NCBI GenBank assembly: GCA_002352365.1
Contig: DEIJ01000038.1
Location: 1-16,027 of the forward strand
Reading direction: 5' to 3'
Source: Dehalococcoidia bacterium UBA2777
GTDB lineage: Bacteria; Chloroflexota; Dehalococcoidia; UBA2247; UBA2777
Length of the DNA: 16,027 bases
The notes under the pieces were generated by a model, which saw only the letters and a program-made list of their open reading frames with translations, was not told the DNA's origin and ran no database searches. Positions 1 through 6,887 of the stretch are shown piece by piece (the first letter of the stretch is position 1; each line of letters begins with the position of its first letter). Made by a program: the position numbers and the translations under genes.

Positions 1-24
1 TCTTTCCGGGAAGGGAGGTTTGCC

Positions 25-183
25 GTGGAACGCGATTTTCATCTTATAGATGATGAGCTGCGGCAATGGTTCATCGAGGAGAGAGATGAGCAGATGAGGA
101 TGATCCACGAGGAGATCGATCCGGGCATAGCTTCGGAGTGTCAGGAAACATGCCCCTTTTGGCGGCACTGCCATCCCGAATAG
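25..183 (+). CDS. Small Cys-rich hypothetical protein (52 aa)
   Basis: A GTG at 25 follows an excellent Shine-Dalgarno run, AAGGGAGG (11-18), by 6 nt, and the frame runs to TAG at 181-183. The predicted product is acidic and helical in its first 35 residues. It ends in a cysteine-rich tail with the pattern C-x3-C-P-F-W-x2-C followed by H-P-E, which could bind zinc or an Fe-S cluster. The frame is also open leftward to the window edge (8 more codons), so this could instead be the 3' end of a longer gene. The C-terminal Cys pattern loosely recalls the Fe-S tails of RecB/Cas4-type nucleases, but no nuclease domain is visible and I do not assign that function. The SD site supports a separate short gene. 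Confidence 0.5.
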   Translation: MERDFHLIDDELRQWFIEERDEQMRMIHEEIDPGIASECQETCPFWRHCHPE

Positions 184-454
184 GTCCGGAGGGCGGTCTT
201 CGCAAAAGGGTGTGGATGATGTCGCTTTAGAGCGGTGCGGAATGCTCTTTAACAACCGAATACAGCAGGGCAAAGCTATTTTGGGCTGTAGGCCTTTCGC
301 AAATCAAGCCTTGTTTTAGGCAAAAATCGAGTTGCGAAAATCGCCGTGGGAGGTTAAGATGGGCCTGGAAAAGAAGGGCTCTAAAGGCTCGTAGAAGCCC
401 CGAAAAGGGGGAAGGGGGTAGAAAACCAGGGGTTTAACCCCTTCCAGCGGGGTC

Positions 455-475
455 AGTTGCAGCCCTACGATCCGA
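455..475 (+). repeat. 21-nt direct repeat, copy 1
   Basis: This matches 528-548 at 20 of 21 positions; the ninth base is C here and A in copy 2. The shared core is CCTACGATCCGA. Copy 1 sits within a possible weak stem (TCAGT 453-457 with ACTGA 485-489, and CCTA 464-467 with TAGG 479-482). The two copies are 73 nt apart, start to start. Confidence 0.6.
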
Positions 476-527
476 AGTTAGGATACTGAAGGTGATACTA
501 CCCGCTACACGCTGCCTGCTAGACGCT

Positions 528-548
528 AGTTGCAGACCTACGATCCGA
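528..548 (+). repeat. 21-nt direct repeat, copy 2
   Basis: Second copy of the repeat at 455-475 with one mismatch. It is preceded by a short run of similar units (CTACACGCT at 505-513 and CTAGACGCT at 519-527), giving the area a degenerate, minisatellite-like look. It lies about 64 nt upstream of the -35 box of the promoter at 612-640. Confidence 0.55.
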
Positions 549-611
549 GATATGGTAGTGGGCATAGTGGCTAAGGATGTCCGAAGTCATTTCTGAAGTC
601 AGTCAGCAATA

Positions 612-640
612 TTGACAAGGTATAATACAAGGCTTAGAAT
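612..640 (+). promoter_or_regulatory. Sigma70-type promoter for the DUF151 gene
   Basis: A perfect -35 box TTGACA (612-617), a 17-nt spacer and a -10 box TAGAAT (635-640, one mismatch to TATAAT). Transcription would start near 647, giving a leader of about 34 nt with the SD of the next gene. A TATAAT string also sits inside the spacer (621-626) but lacks a good -35 at the right distance. The promoter rules out the in-frame TTG at 612 as a translation start. Confidence 0.75.
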
Positions 641-680
641 TAAATATGAACCCGGCCAGAAGATATATGGAGGTGGAGCT

Positions 681-1220
681 ATGATTGAGATGATTGTTGA
701 TAGTCTTCGGGCAAGTATGATGGGCTACCAGCGGGTGGTGATCTTAAAGGAGAGAGACGCTGAAAAGTACCTGCCGATTTGGATTGGTCCTGCCGAGGCA
801 GATGCTATAGCGCTAAAATTGCAGGATGTTGCTACACCACGGCCTTTGACTCATGACTTACTATGTAGTGTTATTACCACCTTAGGGGCTAAGGTGAGCT
901 TCATCGTAGTTAATGAGCTTCACGATGATACCTTCTATGCCAAGCTGATGCTCGATATTAACGAGGTAGCGCTAGAAATAGATTCCCGTCCCAGCGACGC
1001 TATCGCTATCGCAGTAAGAACAAAAGCACCTATTTATGCTGAGGAATCGGTGTTGGATAAAGCAGGAATTGTTATAGATCAGGAGACGGGTCGCCCTATC
1101 CTGGCTAACTCGACTGATAGGAAAGGCCAGATTAGTGAAGAGGAGTTGCGGAGATTGTCAGCCTTTACTGACTTTATTGATAACCTCGATTTGAAGGACT
1201 TTGATAAGGGCAAACCATAA
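681..1220 (+). CDS. Bifunctional nuclease family protein (DUF151)
   Basis: A 179-aa protein of the DUF151/bifunctional nuclease family (PF02577), whose plant founder has DNase and RNase activity; the bacterial role is poorly defined. Family landmarks are clear: LPIWIGPAEADAI (31-43), RPLTHDL (54-60), the TFYAKL strand (84-89) and the hallmark IDSRPSDAIAIAVR (100-113). After about residue 135 comes a short charged tail (SEEELRRLSAFTDF), replacing the UvrB/C motif of plant versions. I chose ATG 681 because GGAGGTGG (669-676) lies 4 nt upstream and the promoter at 612-640 lies outside it; the in-frame TTG at 612 would overlap the -35 box. It is monocistronic and convergent with the next gene. 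The family call is firm; the function in this cell is not. Confidence 0.9.
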   Translation: MIEMIVDSLRASMMGYQRVVILKERDAEKYLPIWIGPAEADAIALKLQDVATPRPLTHDLLCSVITTLGAKVSFIVVNELHDDTFYAKLMLDINEVALEIDSRPSDAIAIAVRTKAPIYAEESVLDKAGIVIDQETGRPILANSTDRKGQISEEELRRLSAFTDFIDNLDLKDFDKGKP

Positions 1221-1257
1221 CTAGGAAGCTGTCTCCGATGCTTTTCAAGGTTATGCC

Positions 1258-1875
1258 TTAGTTGCTTGGGTTTGTTTTGTGCCCCTTCAGCAATGCTCTA
1301 GCCCTCTTTAAGTCAGCAAGTGTATTGACATTGAAGAAGCTTAAATATTGAGGGTCGAGCTGAGCGATTTTCTGGTCATCAACGTATCTTACCTTTACCT
1401 TATCTAGGAACCCCCTCACTTTAAGCTGACCTTGTTTTATTTGCTGCTCAATAGGAGCAAGGCAATTCTTAGAATAGATGGCGTGAAGCGGTTCTATCTT
1501 CCCCCCAATCTGAGGCACAACAGCATCAAAATCGGCTGAGAGCTGGATCAAATAACGAAGTAGGGCTAAGTTGAGGAAGGGCATATCACAGGCAACAACT
1601 AGATTGTGAAATGAATTTGACACTGCTAAACCAGTATAGATACCACCGAGAGCAGCTTTACCCGGATAGAGGTCAACTGCTATTCTCACTTCCTCCCTTA
1701 GGCAGCGGGGGGGAGGTTGGCCGGGAGCAATAACTACTAAAATCTCACTGTCAAGCAAAGTAAGAGAATCGATTACCCACTGGAGTAGGGTCTGACCGCC
1801 AGCTTTCTCCATAGCCTTACTCCGCCCCAGCCGCAGGCTATTGCCCCCGGCAAGAACGATCGAAACCACTGACAT
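1258..1875 (-). CDS. mobA: MobA-like molybdenum cofactor guanylyltransferase
   Basis: A 205-aa nucleotidyltransferase of the MobA-like NTP-transferase fold. MobA transfers GMP from GTP to Mo-molybdopterin in the cytoplasm, making the dinucleotide cofactor used by DMSO-reductase-type enzymes. Visible motifs: the N-terminal nucleotide-binding loop LAGGNSLRLGRSK (8-20), ALGGIYTGL (75-83) and the metal-binding CDMPFL (96-101). The start is taken at the ATG (1875) because family members begin two to five residues before the loop; a TTG nine codons upstream (1902) would add a charged tail with no counterpart. The SD is weak (AGAAGAGG, very close). No other Moco gene is nearby. CobY, the CobU replacement of methanogens, shares this fold; since CobU is missing from the cob genes here, an AdoCbi-phosphate role is a remote alternative. 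The CDMPFL motif favours MobA. Confidence 0.8.
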   Translation of the reverse strand: MSVVSIVLAGGNSLRLGRSKAMEKAGGQTLLQWVIDSLTLLDSEILVVIAPGQPPPRCLREEVRIAVDLYPGKAALGGIYTGLAVSNSFHNLVVACDMPFLNLALLRYLIQLSADFDAVVPQIGGKIEPLHAIYSKNCLAPIEQQIKQGQLKVRGFLDKVKVRYVDDQKIAQLDPQYLSFFNVNTLADLKRARALLKGHKTNPSN

Positions 1876-2126
1876 CGCCTCTTCTCTTGACCTACGAACC
1901 AATAATTACCATTATCTATGGCAATCTGCTTTCTGGGATTTGATTACCTTATATCCCTAGCAGTATGCTTTTTTCGGATTGACTCTAAGCACAACAGGGT
2001 TGCCCTGATGATAGGCGATGCTCATCATGGGATCGCCAATATGACAAAGAGTGCCACGGAAATAAGTAAAGAGAAATACGAGCAAGACCATGTGGAAAGC
2101 GGCGCAGGGGAGGTGATAATTTGCCC

Positions 2127-2492
2127 CTAATCTTCCCCTCTTTTGTCCCCTTTAGCTACAGCTACAAGTTGAGAAAAGCTAGCTGGATCTCTTACCGCCA
2201 TATCTGCTAGCATCTTACGGTTAACCTTTATTCCTACCGTATTTAAGCCATGGATAAACTCAGCATAGGATATGCCTTGAGAGCGAGCGGCAGCATTAAT
2301 GCGGCAAATCCAAATTCGCCTCATATCACCTTTGCGTTCACGGCGGTGACGATAGGCATAGCTAAGGGACTTCAGCATGGATTCATGGGCTCGCCGATAA
2401 AGGGCATGTTTTGTTGCCCGGTGTCCCTTAGTTAGCTTCAATACCTTTTTATGACGGTGTCGGGTGGTTACCCCCCCTTTGCTACGTGGCAA
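2127..2492 (-). CDS. rplT: Large ribosomal subunit protein bL20
   Basis: A 121-aa basic protein matching L20 from end to end. It has the N-terminal RNA-binding tail (MPRSKGGVTTRHRHKK), the KGHRATKHALYRRAHE helix and the globular C-terminal part containing RRIWICRINAAAR, the sequence most typical of the family. L20 binds 23S rRNA early in 50S assembly and in several bacteria represses its own operon by binding the mRNA. It is the last gene of infC-rpmI-rplT, starting 8 nt after the rpmI stop codon. I see no strong intrinsic terminator downstream; a GGGG/CCCC pairing just past the stop lacks a T-run. Confidence 0.97.
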   Translation of the reverse strand: MPRSKGGVTTRHRHKKVLKLTKGHRATKHALYRRAHESMLKSLSYAYRHRRERKGDMRRIWICRINAAARSQGISYAEFIHGLNTVGIKVNRKMLADMAVRDPASFSQLVAVAKGDKRGED

Positions 2493-2500
2493 AGTCCCCC

Positions 2501-2695
2501 CTAATGAGGTAAAAGCCTCTTTATTCGCCTTTTATTTGAGGGATGTATGGGCATCATCTTATCAAACTGTTGCCTAACTCGAGTTGACTTTCTGAGCCGC
2601 AAGTGGCTTTTTCCTCCCTTAACGCGCATTATCTTGCCACCACTAGTAATGTGGAAACGGCGCTGGGCTCCTTTGTGGGTTTTAAGCTTTGGCAT
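2501..2695 (-). CDS. rpmI: Large ribosomal subunit protein bL35
   Basis: A 64-aa L35, starting with the family-typical MPKLKTHKGAQRRF and carrying the GGKSHLRLRKS block near the middle; it is very basic throughout. The start at 2695 is supported by AAGGA located 7 nt upstream and by the conserved N-terminus. An in-frame start 13 codons further up would lie deep inside infC and add a tail foreign to L35. The first 14 nt overlap the end of infC in another frame, so translation is probably coupled. L35 is a small structural protein of the 50S subunit, and its place between IF3 and L20 is the classical bacterial order. Confidence 0.96.
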   Translation of the reverse strand: MPKLKTHKGAQRRFHITSGGKIMRVKGGKSHLRLRKSTRVRQQFDKMMPIHPSNKRRIKRLLPH

Positions 2696-3242
2696 GGGAA
2701 GTTCCTTGGCTCCTTTCCTCCCCGTCTGCGGCATGTTTGCGAGAGGAAAAGATTAAGCTCATCTGACGCTCCTCTACGGCTAGAGGTTGGTCGACAACCG
2801 CTACTTCCTTAAGTTTGTCTAGCATTCGCCCCAATATCTCCCTAGCTATCTCGGGGTGGGAAGCTTCCCGACCCCGGAATATCATCACCACCTTTACCTT
2901 GTTCCCTTCAACAAGAAGTCCCTTGATCAGCCGAACTTTAACCTCAAGATCATGTTCCCCAATCTTTGGCCTAAGACGGATTTGCCGCAGCAGATTAACC
3001 TTCTGAGTTTTCCGACCCTCTCGCTCTTTCTTCGCTTGCTCATATTTGAACTTGCCATAATCTAACAAACGGCAAACTACCGGCGTAGCCGCTGGGGCAA
3101 CGGCAACCAAATCAAAGCCTTGCTCTCTGGCCACTCTCAACGCTTGCTGGACGGGCATAACTCCCAACCGGACCCCATCCTCTCCTATGACCAGGACTTC
3201 CCTGGCCCGGATTCTTTCATTAACAGGTAACTCTTTAACTAT
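2682..3242 (-). CDS. infC: Translation initiation factor IF-3
   Basis: IF3 binds the 30S subunit, prevents premature joining of 50S and proofreads the start codon and initiator tRNA. The conserved IF3 N-domain begins VNERIRAREVLVIGEDG and continues GVMPVQQALRVAREQG, then LVAVAP and CRLLDYGKFKYEQ, a basic linker, and a C-domain with EVKVRLIKGLLVEGNKVKV and MIFRGRE. No ATG, GTG or TTG precedes the conserved N-terminus. The frame closes with a TAA at 3254-3252, directly followed by AGGGGG. The first plausible initiator is ATA at 3242-3240, 3 nt after the G-run, giving 186 aa, a normal IF3 length. A rare initiator is a known IF3 self-control device (AUU in E. coli). The only conventional in-frame alternative, TTG at 3167, would delete most of the conserved N-terminal block. 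The exact initiator is inferred. Confidence 0.93.
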   Translation of the reverse strand: MVKELPVNERIRAREVLVIGEDGVRLGVMPVQQALRVAREQGFDLVAVAPAATPVVCRLLDYGKFKYEQAKKEREGRKTQKVNLLRQIRLRPKIGEHDLEVKVRLIKGLLVEGNKVKVVMIFRGREASHPEIAREILGRMLDKLKEVAVVDQPLAVEERQMSLIFSSRKHAADGEERSQGTSHAKA

Positions 3243-3288
3243 TTTCCCCCTTTAGCTGATCTCATTACCTGCTTCAAAGCTAAGTTCG

Positions 3289-3317
3289 ATTTTAACATTT
3301 TGACCTTTCAATTGCAA
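3289..3317 (-). promoter_or_regulatory. Likely promoter of the infC-rpmI-rplT operon
   Basis: On the minus strand a -35-like TTGCAA (3317-3312), a 17-nt spacer and a -10-like TAAAAT (3294-3289, one mismatch) precede infC. Transcription would begin near 3282, leaving a leader of about 40 nt that carries the AGGGGG ribosome-binding site. That leader is too short for the long L20-type pseudoknot control described in E. coli and Bacillus. If self-regulation exists, the rare infC start codon is the better candidate. Confidence 0.5.
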
Positions 3318-3363
3318 GCTTAGCATTGTTTTAGATTCACTGAACAAGCCTTTTCAGCAAGAA

Positions 3364-4629
3364 CTAGACAAAGCTCTTTTCCTTTTTGGTTCTCAGGTAA
3401 TCTTCAATTATCACTCCACCCAAATTTTGGGCGTTGGTAAACATAACTCGGCCGAGGTTTTTTCGAGCCAAGATGCGGGCGAATTCTCTTAGTTGAGGAC
3501 GCTGGTCTAACATTATAATATTTAGGGTGATGCCATTTTCTCGGTAGCGCAGTGCCTCTTGCAAAACACCTTCCATCGCTCGATCAAAGCCAACATACAT
3601 GCCATCTTCAGCATTAGGCTCAGTATCAGTGATCAGATAAGCCTGTTTGTCTCCCCTTTCGTGCCCAGCTGCCTTTCTAAAAGCTCGCATTGCTGCTCTT
3701 ATATCAGTGCTACCACCACCGATCATACTATTCACTATATCCCAGGGTGGGATTTGCTTGACCTTCTCGGAAAACAAGAAAACTAAAACCTTATCCTTGG
3801 GTTCCCTTATCATAAGCTCAGAGAGGGCCAGGGCAGCTTCCACAGCGGCCTTGATCTTATGGTCACTTTGCATCGAGCCACTCTCATCAATCAGCAACCC
3901 AGCACATATCCTGGTTTGGTGCACGGTTTCGAACACCTGGAAATCCTTAAGCTCAAGATTGACCCGTCCATTTCGCTCCAAGGAGTTGAGCAAGGTTTTT
4001 TCAATGTCAACAAGCTCATATTCATCTCCAACTTCGTATCGCCGCGAGTTTGTCCCAATTTGTGAGCCATAGCCACTTTCTTTTATTGGGTGGGGACCTA
4101 TTTCTTTTTTGATTAAGTTTTCCATAGCCCGCTGGAGCGCCATCTTGGCCAAAACTCGCGCCCCCCTAGATGTTATCCTAACTCGCTCCCCTTCGATATC
4201 AATATAGCCTCGCTGTTCATATTCCTTTAAGGCATCTTCTACATCTTTATAGCTTACCTCTTTAGGCTGATACTTCAATGAATTAATCACCTGTTCCAGC
4301 TTAAGTCTCATCTCATCCGACATTATATTTTCCGCAATCGCCCCCACCTCCTCCCCATGCATTAGGCGCTCCATGGCTTCATACGACAGCTCTTCTTCAT
4401 ATTGCTTCAGCTCCTGCTCATATTCCGCCAGTTTACTTTCCTTTTCTTTTTGCCTCCCGGCTAGATTCTGCGTAGCCTTTTCTTTCATCGACTTATATCT
4501 GTTGATTTGGCGGCTAATGTCTTTGAGAGAGCGATTCTTGGCATAGGAAAGCTCTTGAAGAATCTGGTTCTCTTCAGGCGGCTGGGTACTGCACCTGGTG
4601 CAATATCCTATCTCTACCACGATCTCCAC
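3364..4629 (-). CDS. VWA-domain protein, chelatase D/CobT-type partner of the upstream AAA+ ATPase
   Basis: A 421-aa protein with a C-terminal von Willebrand factor A domain (about 240-415). The MIDAS metal site is complete: DESGS (248-252), the Thr of GGSTD (308) and the Asp of ITDTEP (335). The N-terminus has a CxxC (C10, C13), followed by a charged, probable coiled-coil stretch (35-115) and a winged-helix-like part (about 120-170). AAA+/VWA pairs drive metal insertion in Mg chelatase (ChlI/ChlD) and cobaltochelatase (CobS/CobT), or activate enzymes (MoxR/NorQ-NorD). Its GTG start overlaps the end of the AAA+ gene by 16 nt, so the two are surely co-translated. A GTG three codons further in (4620) is an alternative with better SD spacing. 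The domain call is firm; the chelatase role is inference, since no CobN/BchH-type large subunit is in view. Confidence 0.8.
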   Translation of the reverse strand: MEIVVEIGYCTRCSTQPPEENQILQELSYAKNRSLKDISRQINRYKSMKEKATQNLAGRQKEKESKLAEYEQELKQYEEELSYEAMERLMHGEEVGAIAENIMSDEMRLKLEQVINSLKYQPKEVSYKDVEDALKEYEQRGYIDIEGERVRITSRGARVLAKMALQRAMENLIKKEIGPHPIKESGYGSQIGTNSRRYEVGDEYELVDIEKTLLNSLERNGRVNLELKDFQVFETVHQTRICAGLLIDESGSMQSDHKIKAAVEAALALSELMIREPKDKVLVFLFSEKVKQIPPWDIVNSMIGGGSTDIRAAMRAFRKAAGHERGDKQAYLITDTEPNAEDGMYVGFDRAMEGVLQEALRYRENGITLNIIMLDQRPQLREFARILARKNLGRVMFTNAQNLGGVIIEDYLRTKKEKSFV

Positions 4630-6164
4630 TCCGTAAGCTTTTGAGGAATGAAAAATTGCCCCGCTTTTGATTCAGTGATGATCCGCTTATGAAGGGCAAC
4701 ATTAACTATCATCTCCAAAGCAGAGTAATCATATTCGTCGAGGACATTCTGGGCTACTTTATCTGGATCATATGTGAGTTTTTTCTCCGTTTTATTCAGA
4801 AGGCTGCCATCTGTCCTCTCAGGTGCTACCCGTTTCATCCAGTCTATTATCTTCTTGAGCTCCTCACATTCTTGAAGCTGGCGGGGGATATTTTCTCTCT
4901 GGGTAGAAAGGATTGATGTTATCTCCGCAGCCAATATTTCCTTGTTGTAGTCCTCAAACATCCCCAGGGCAAAATCCTCCACCGCATTCCATGCCAGATC
5001 CTCCACCATCCTATCGGTGCGCCGAAATGATTTTTGGGGTTCATCAAAATCTAAGTATTCGGCACTAAGGGCAATTCTTCCCCTTAGGGCTAGTCTTAAT
5101 CCATAATAACTATCCCCTAAATTGGCCACCGTTCTATCCCCCATCTCCACAGTGGCATAGGTATGGTCGATGGCTTTGTTACTTGCCCGTATGCTCGTCT
5201 TCTTCTCCAACTTGGGGCAGATTCGGCTATACCTTGAGGCTTTATTTATAATATCTACAATCCACCATGGTGCCACCACCATCCGCTCTATCCCCTTTTC
5301 CCACGAGGGGTTAGGGATAAACTCCTCCTCTGGCTCCCTAGAGTTTTCGTGATAGCCATCCTCAACTTGGAACCTTTCCCGAAGCATTATCTCTTTCTCT
5401 ACCTCTTCCTCGGGCAAGGCCATGTAAATTAGCTCCAGCCTATCGAGTAAGGGTCGGGGGACTTCGTAGACATGAGAGAAACCCTTGGGATTTCCGGTGG
5501 CGATTAACACCAGGTCTAGAGGGTGCTGCCAGTTATATTCTTCGAGGATAACCTTCTTCTCTTCCAATATGGGATGGAGCAGAACCTGAACATTAGTTCG
5601 GATAGCTGGGAGCTCATCAATGAATAATATCCCCCGGTTAGCTTGAAAAACACCGGTGCCGGTAAATATAGCCGGATCAGTGGGGCTTTTACCTTGAGCA
5701 ATTGCCTGGATATCTTTCAAACCGAGGAGCTTAGCCTCGTTGGTGTATTCGTTACCCTGGATACGCGAGAACCGCTTCCCCCCGTTAACCAGCCCCAGCC
5801 CGTATTTCTGCGCCGGGTGCTTGCTCTGTCGGCACCTGAAGCAGAGGAGCTCCGCTGGCCACTTGGGATCGTCATTGTAGGGGCACCCTTTGATTTTAAG
5901 TATCGGGGGGAGTAATTTCACCACAGATCTGGCTAACCTCGTTTTGCCAGTCCCTTCCTCGGAAACCAAGTAAGGATGTGCTCCCGAGAGGAGTGCCCGG
6001 ATAACATCATCTTTTACCTCCTTCCTGCCCTGGATGTCTGGTAATACCTCTTCCCCTGCTCTAATCTTTTTCAAGATCGAGTATCTTAGCTGATAAGCCA
6101 CCGGAACAGGCTGATAATTCTTCAAATCATACCGCCCGGCGGATTTATTAAAAAAAATTGACAT
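4614..6164 (-). CDS. AAA+ ATPase, magnesium-chelatase I / MoxR-like
   Basis: A 516-aa cytoplasmic AAA+ protein. Walker A reads SEEGTGKT (68-75), with Ser where the first Gly is usual. Walker B is GILFIDEL (178-185), sensor 1 lies in IATGNP (Asn225), and the arginine region is RPLLDR (237-242), close to Mg-chelatase subunit I. A cysteine cluster, C94-x13-C108-x2-C111, sits between Walker A and Walker B and may bind zinc. The C-terminal 200 residues are mostly helical and unfamiliar to me. The start ATG follows AGGTGA with good spacing. It is the first gene of a two-gene operon with the VWA protein and is divergent from the cobamide operon across 48 nt. This suggests, without proving, a metal-chelatase or metalloenzyme-maturation complex tied to corrinoid metabolism. 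A MoxR-type chaperone is the main alternative. Confidence 0.82.
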   Translation of the reverse strand: MSIFFNKSAGRYDLKNYQPVPVAYQLRYSILKKIRAGEEVLPDIQGRKEVKDDVIRALLSGAHPYLVSEEGTGKTRLARSVVKLLPPILKIKGCPYNDDPKWPAELLCFRCRQSKHPAQKYGLGLVNGGKRFSRIQGNEYTNEAKLLGLKDIQAIAQGKSPTDPAIFTGTGVFQANRGILFIDELPAIRTNVQVLLHPILEEKKVILEEYNWQHPLDLVLIATGNPKGFSHVYEVPRPLLDRLELIYMALPEEEVEKEIMLRERFQVEDGYHENSREPEEEFIPNPSWEKGIERMVVAPWWIVDIINKASRYSRICPKLEKKTSIRASNKAIDHTYATVEMGDRTVANLGDSYYGLRLALRGRIALSAEYLDFDEPQKSFRRTDRMVEDLAWNAVEDFALGMFEDYNKEILAAEITSILSTQRENIPRQLQECEELKKIIDWMKRVAPERTDGSLLNKTEKKLTYDPDKVAQNVLDEYDYSALEMIVNVALHKRIITESKAGQFFIPQKLTEWRSW

Positions 6165-6186
6165 TTCCCTTCACCTGGTCAACAAT
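6158..6186 (+). promoter_or_regulatory. Candidate promoter for the 6213-11759 gene run
   Basis: A perfect TTGACA (6158-6163) is followed after 17 nt by AACAAT (6181-6186), a 4/6 match to the -10 consensus. Transcription would start near 6193, about 20 nt before the ATG at 6213. The -35 overlaps the first codons of the divergent AAA+ gene, so the two promoters may interfere. The space is too small for a cobalamin riboswitch and no B12-box is visible. Confidence 0.35.
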
Positions 6187-6212
6187 AAAACATCGGCTGA
6201 AGGACTTAGATT

Positions 6213-6887
6213 ATGTTCACTCCCACTATAGTCAAGCTGGTAAGATGCCTCCAGGATAGTCAGGCAAGGAGAACCAAACAAGACCTTGCTACCATTATTG
6301 ATGAAAAGCCAGAGTATGTCAATAAGGCGGTAGAAAAACTAGTGGCTCTGGGCTTGGTTGTGGAGGAAGAGAAGCTTTATGCCTACAAAGCCACCCCTTA
6401 TAATGAGCAGCTGTCAGATAAGCTGCTACAAGTCTATGAGGCAGTGGACAAAAAGCCGGAACTGCTTATCCGAGGTTTGATCTGCCACATCCCTTCTCGT
6501 TACCTTTTCCACCTCAATACCTTGCTAGAGATATTGGCAGAAGAGGGGATAGATTCTAAACAAGCAAACCAATTTCTTGACCAGGAGATCAAGCTTGGAT
6601 TTTTAAGAAGGGTAAGAATCGCTTACCTAGGAATAAGGCCTTATTTCCTCCCTCGTTACATACCGGCCTACTGGTTTAGTCAACTAAAAATCCTCGGCCA
6701 AGAGGAGTATGAACTGTTTAGACAGGAGTATAGTGGTCTTGAGCTTAGAGAGGAGGATTATCTTCTGGGGCAATACCCACCCGAGTTAGCTAACCCGGCA
6801 AGAGAATATATGGAAACGGAGAGACCCCAGTTAAAGGACAAAGCTCGCACTCAGGGGCTGTTGAGCTGGCTGGAAGGATTTACATAG
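6213..6887 (+). CDS. Unknown protein with N-terminal winged-helix-like domain
   Basis: A 224-aa soluble protein that I do not recognise. Residues 1-60 read as a winged-helix DNA-binding fold: helices around 5-15 and 20-28, a recognition-like helix PEYVNKAVEKLVALGLV (33-49), then a short beta wing. The pattern recurs weakly in a second half (LLEILAEEGIDSKQANQFLDQEIKLGFLRRV), so it may contain two winged helices. No cofactor or membrane segment is visible. ATG 6213 has GAAGGA 8 nt upstream. The next gene starts at the base after its stop codon, indicating one operon that continues into the cobamide genes. It could be a transcription regulator of the operon or of the divergent AAA+/VWA pair; that is inference from position only. 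Confidence 0.72.
   Translation: MFTPTIVKLVRCLQDSQARRTKQDLATIIDEKPEYVNKAVEKLVALGLVVEEEKLYAYKATPYNEQLSDKLLQVYEAVDKKPELLIRGLICHIPSRYLFHLNTLLEILAEEGIDSKQANQFLDQEIKLGFLRRVRIAYLGIRPYFLPRYIPAYWFSQLKILGQEEYELFRQEYSGLELREEDYLLGQYPPELANPAREYMETERPQLKDKARTQGLLSWLEGFT

Larger units (their letters stand above)
184..611. other. Gene-free region with several inverted repeats
   Basis: No convincing reading frame on either strand. Visible structure: TACAGC (261-266) pairs with GCTGTA (285-290); TTTCGCAA (295-302) pairs with TTGCGAAA (332-339) around an inner GCCT/AGGC stem (308-321); CCCC-GAAAA-GGGG (398-410); GGGGT-TTA-ACCCC (429-441). A 21-nt direct repeat follows (455-475, 528-548). An 11-codon ATG frame at 359-394 has a GGGAGG site 5 nt upstream. 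I found no tRNA, tmRNA, RNase P or SRP RNA signature. The region may be a structured RNA, a leader or simply decayed intergenic DNA. Confidence 0.45.

Noticed and set aside
612..680. TTG at 612 as start of the DUF151 gene
   Set aside because: This TTG is part of the TTGACA -35 box, so the codon would not be in the mRNA; ATG 681 has a strong SD and the family N-terminus.
1918..2130. 70-aa plus-strand frame between mobA and rplT
   Set aside because: No SD before the ATG, unremarkable composition, and it extends a few bases into the end of rplT on the other strand. I see no motif; probably chance. The roughly 250 nt here otherwise show nothing definite.
3340..3363. Terminator after the VWA gene
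   Set aside because: CTGAA/TTCAG is only a 5-bp stem and no T-run follows on the minus strand.
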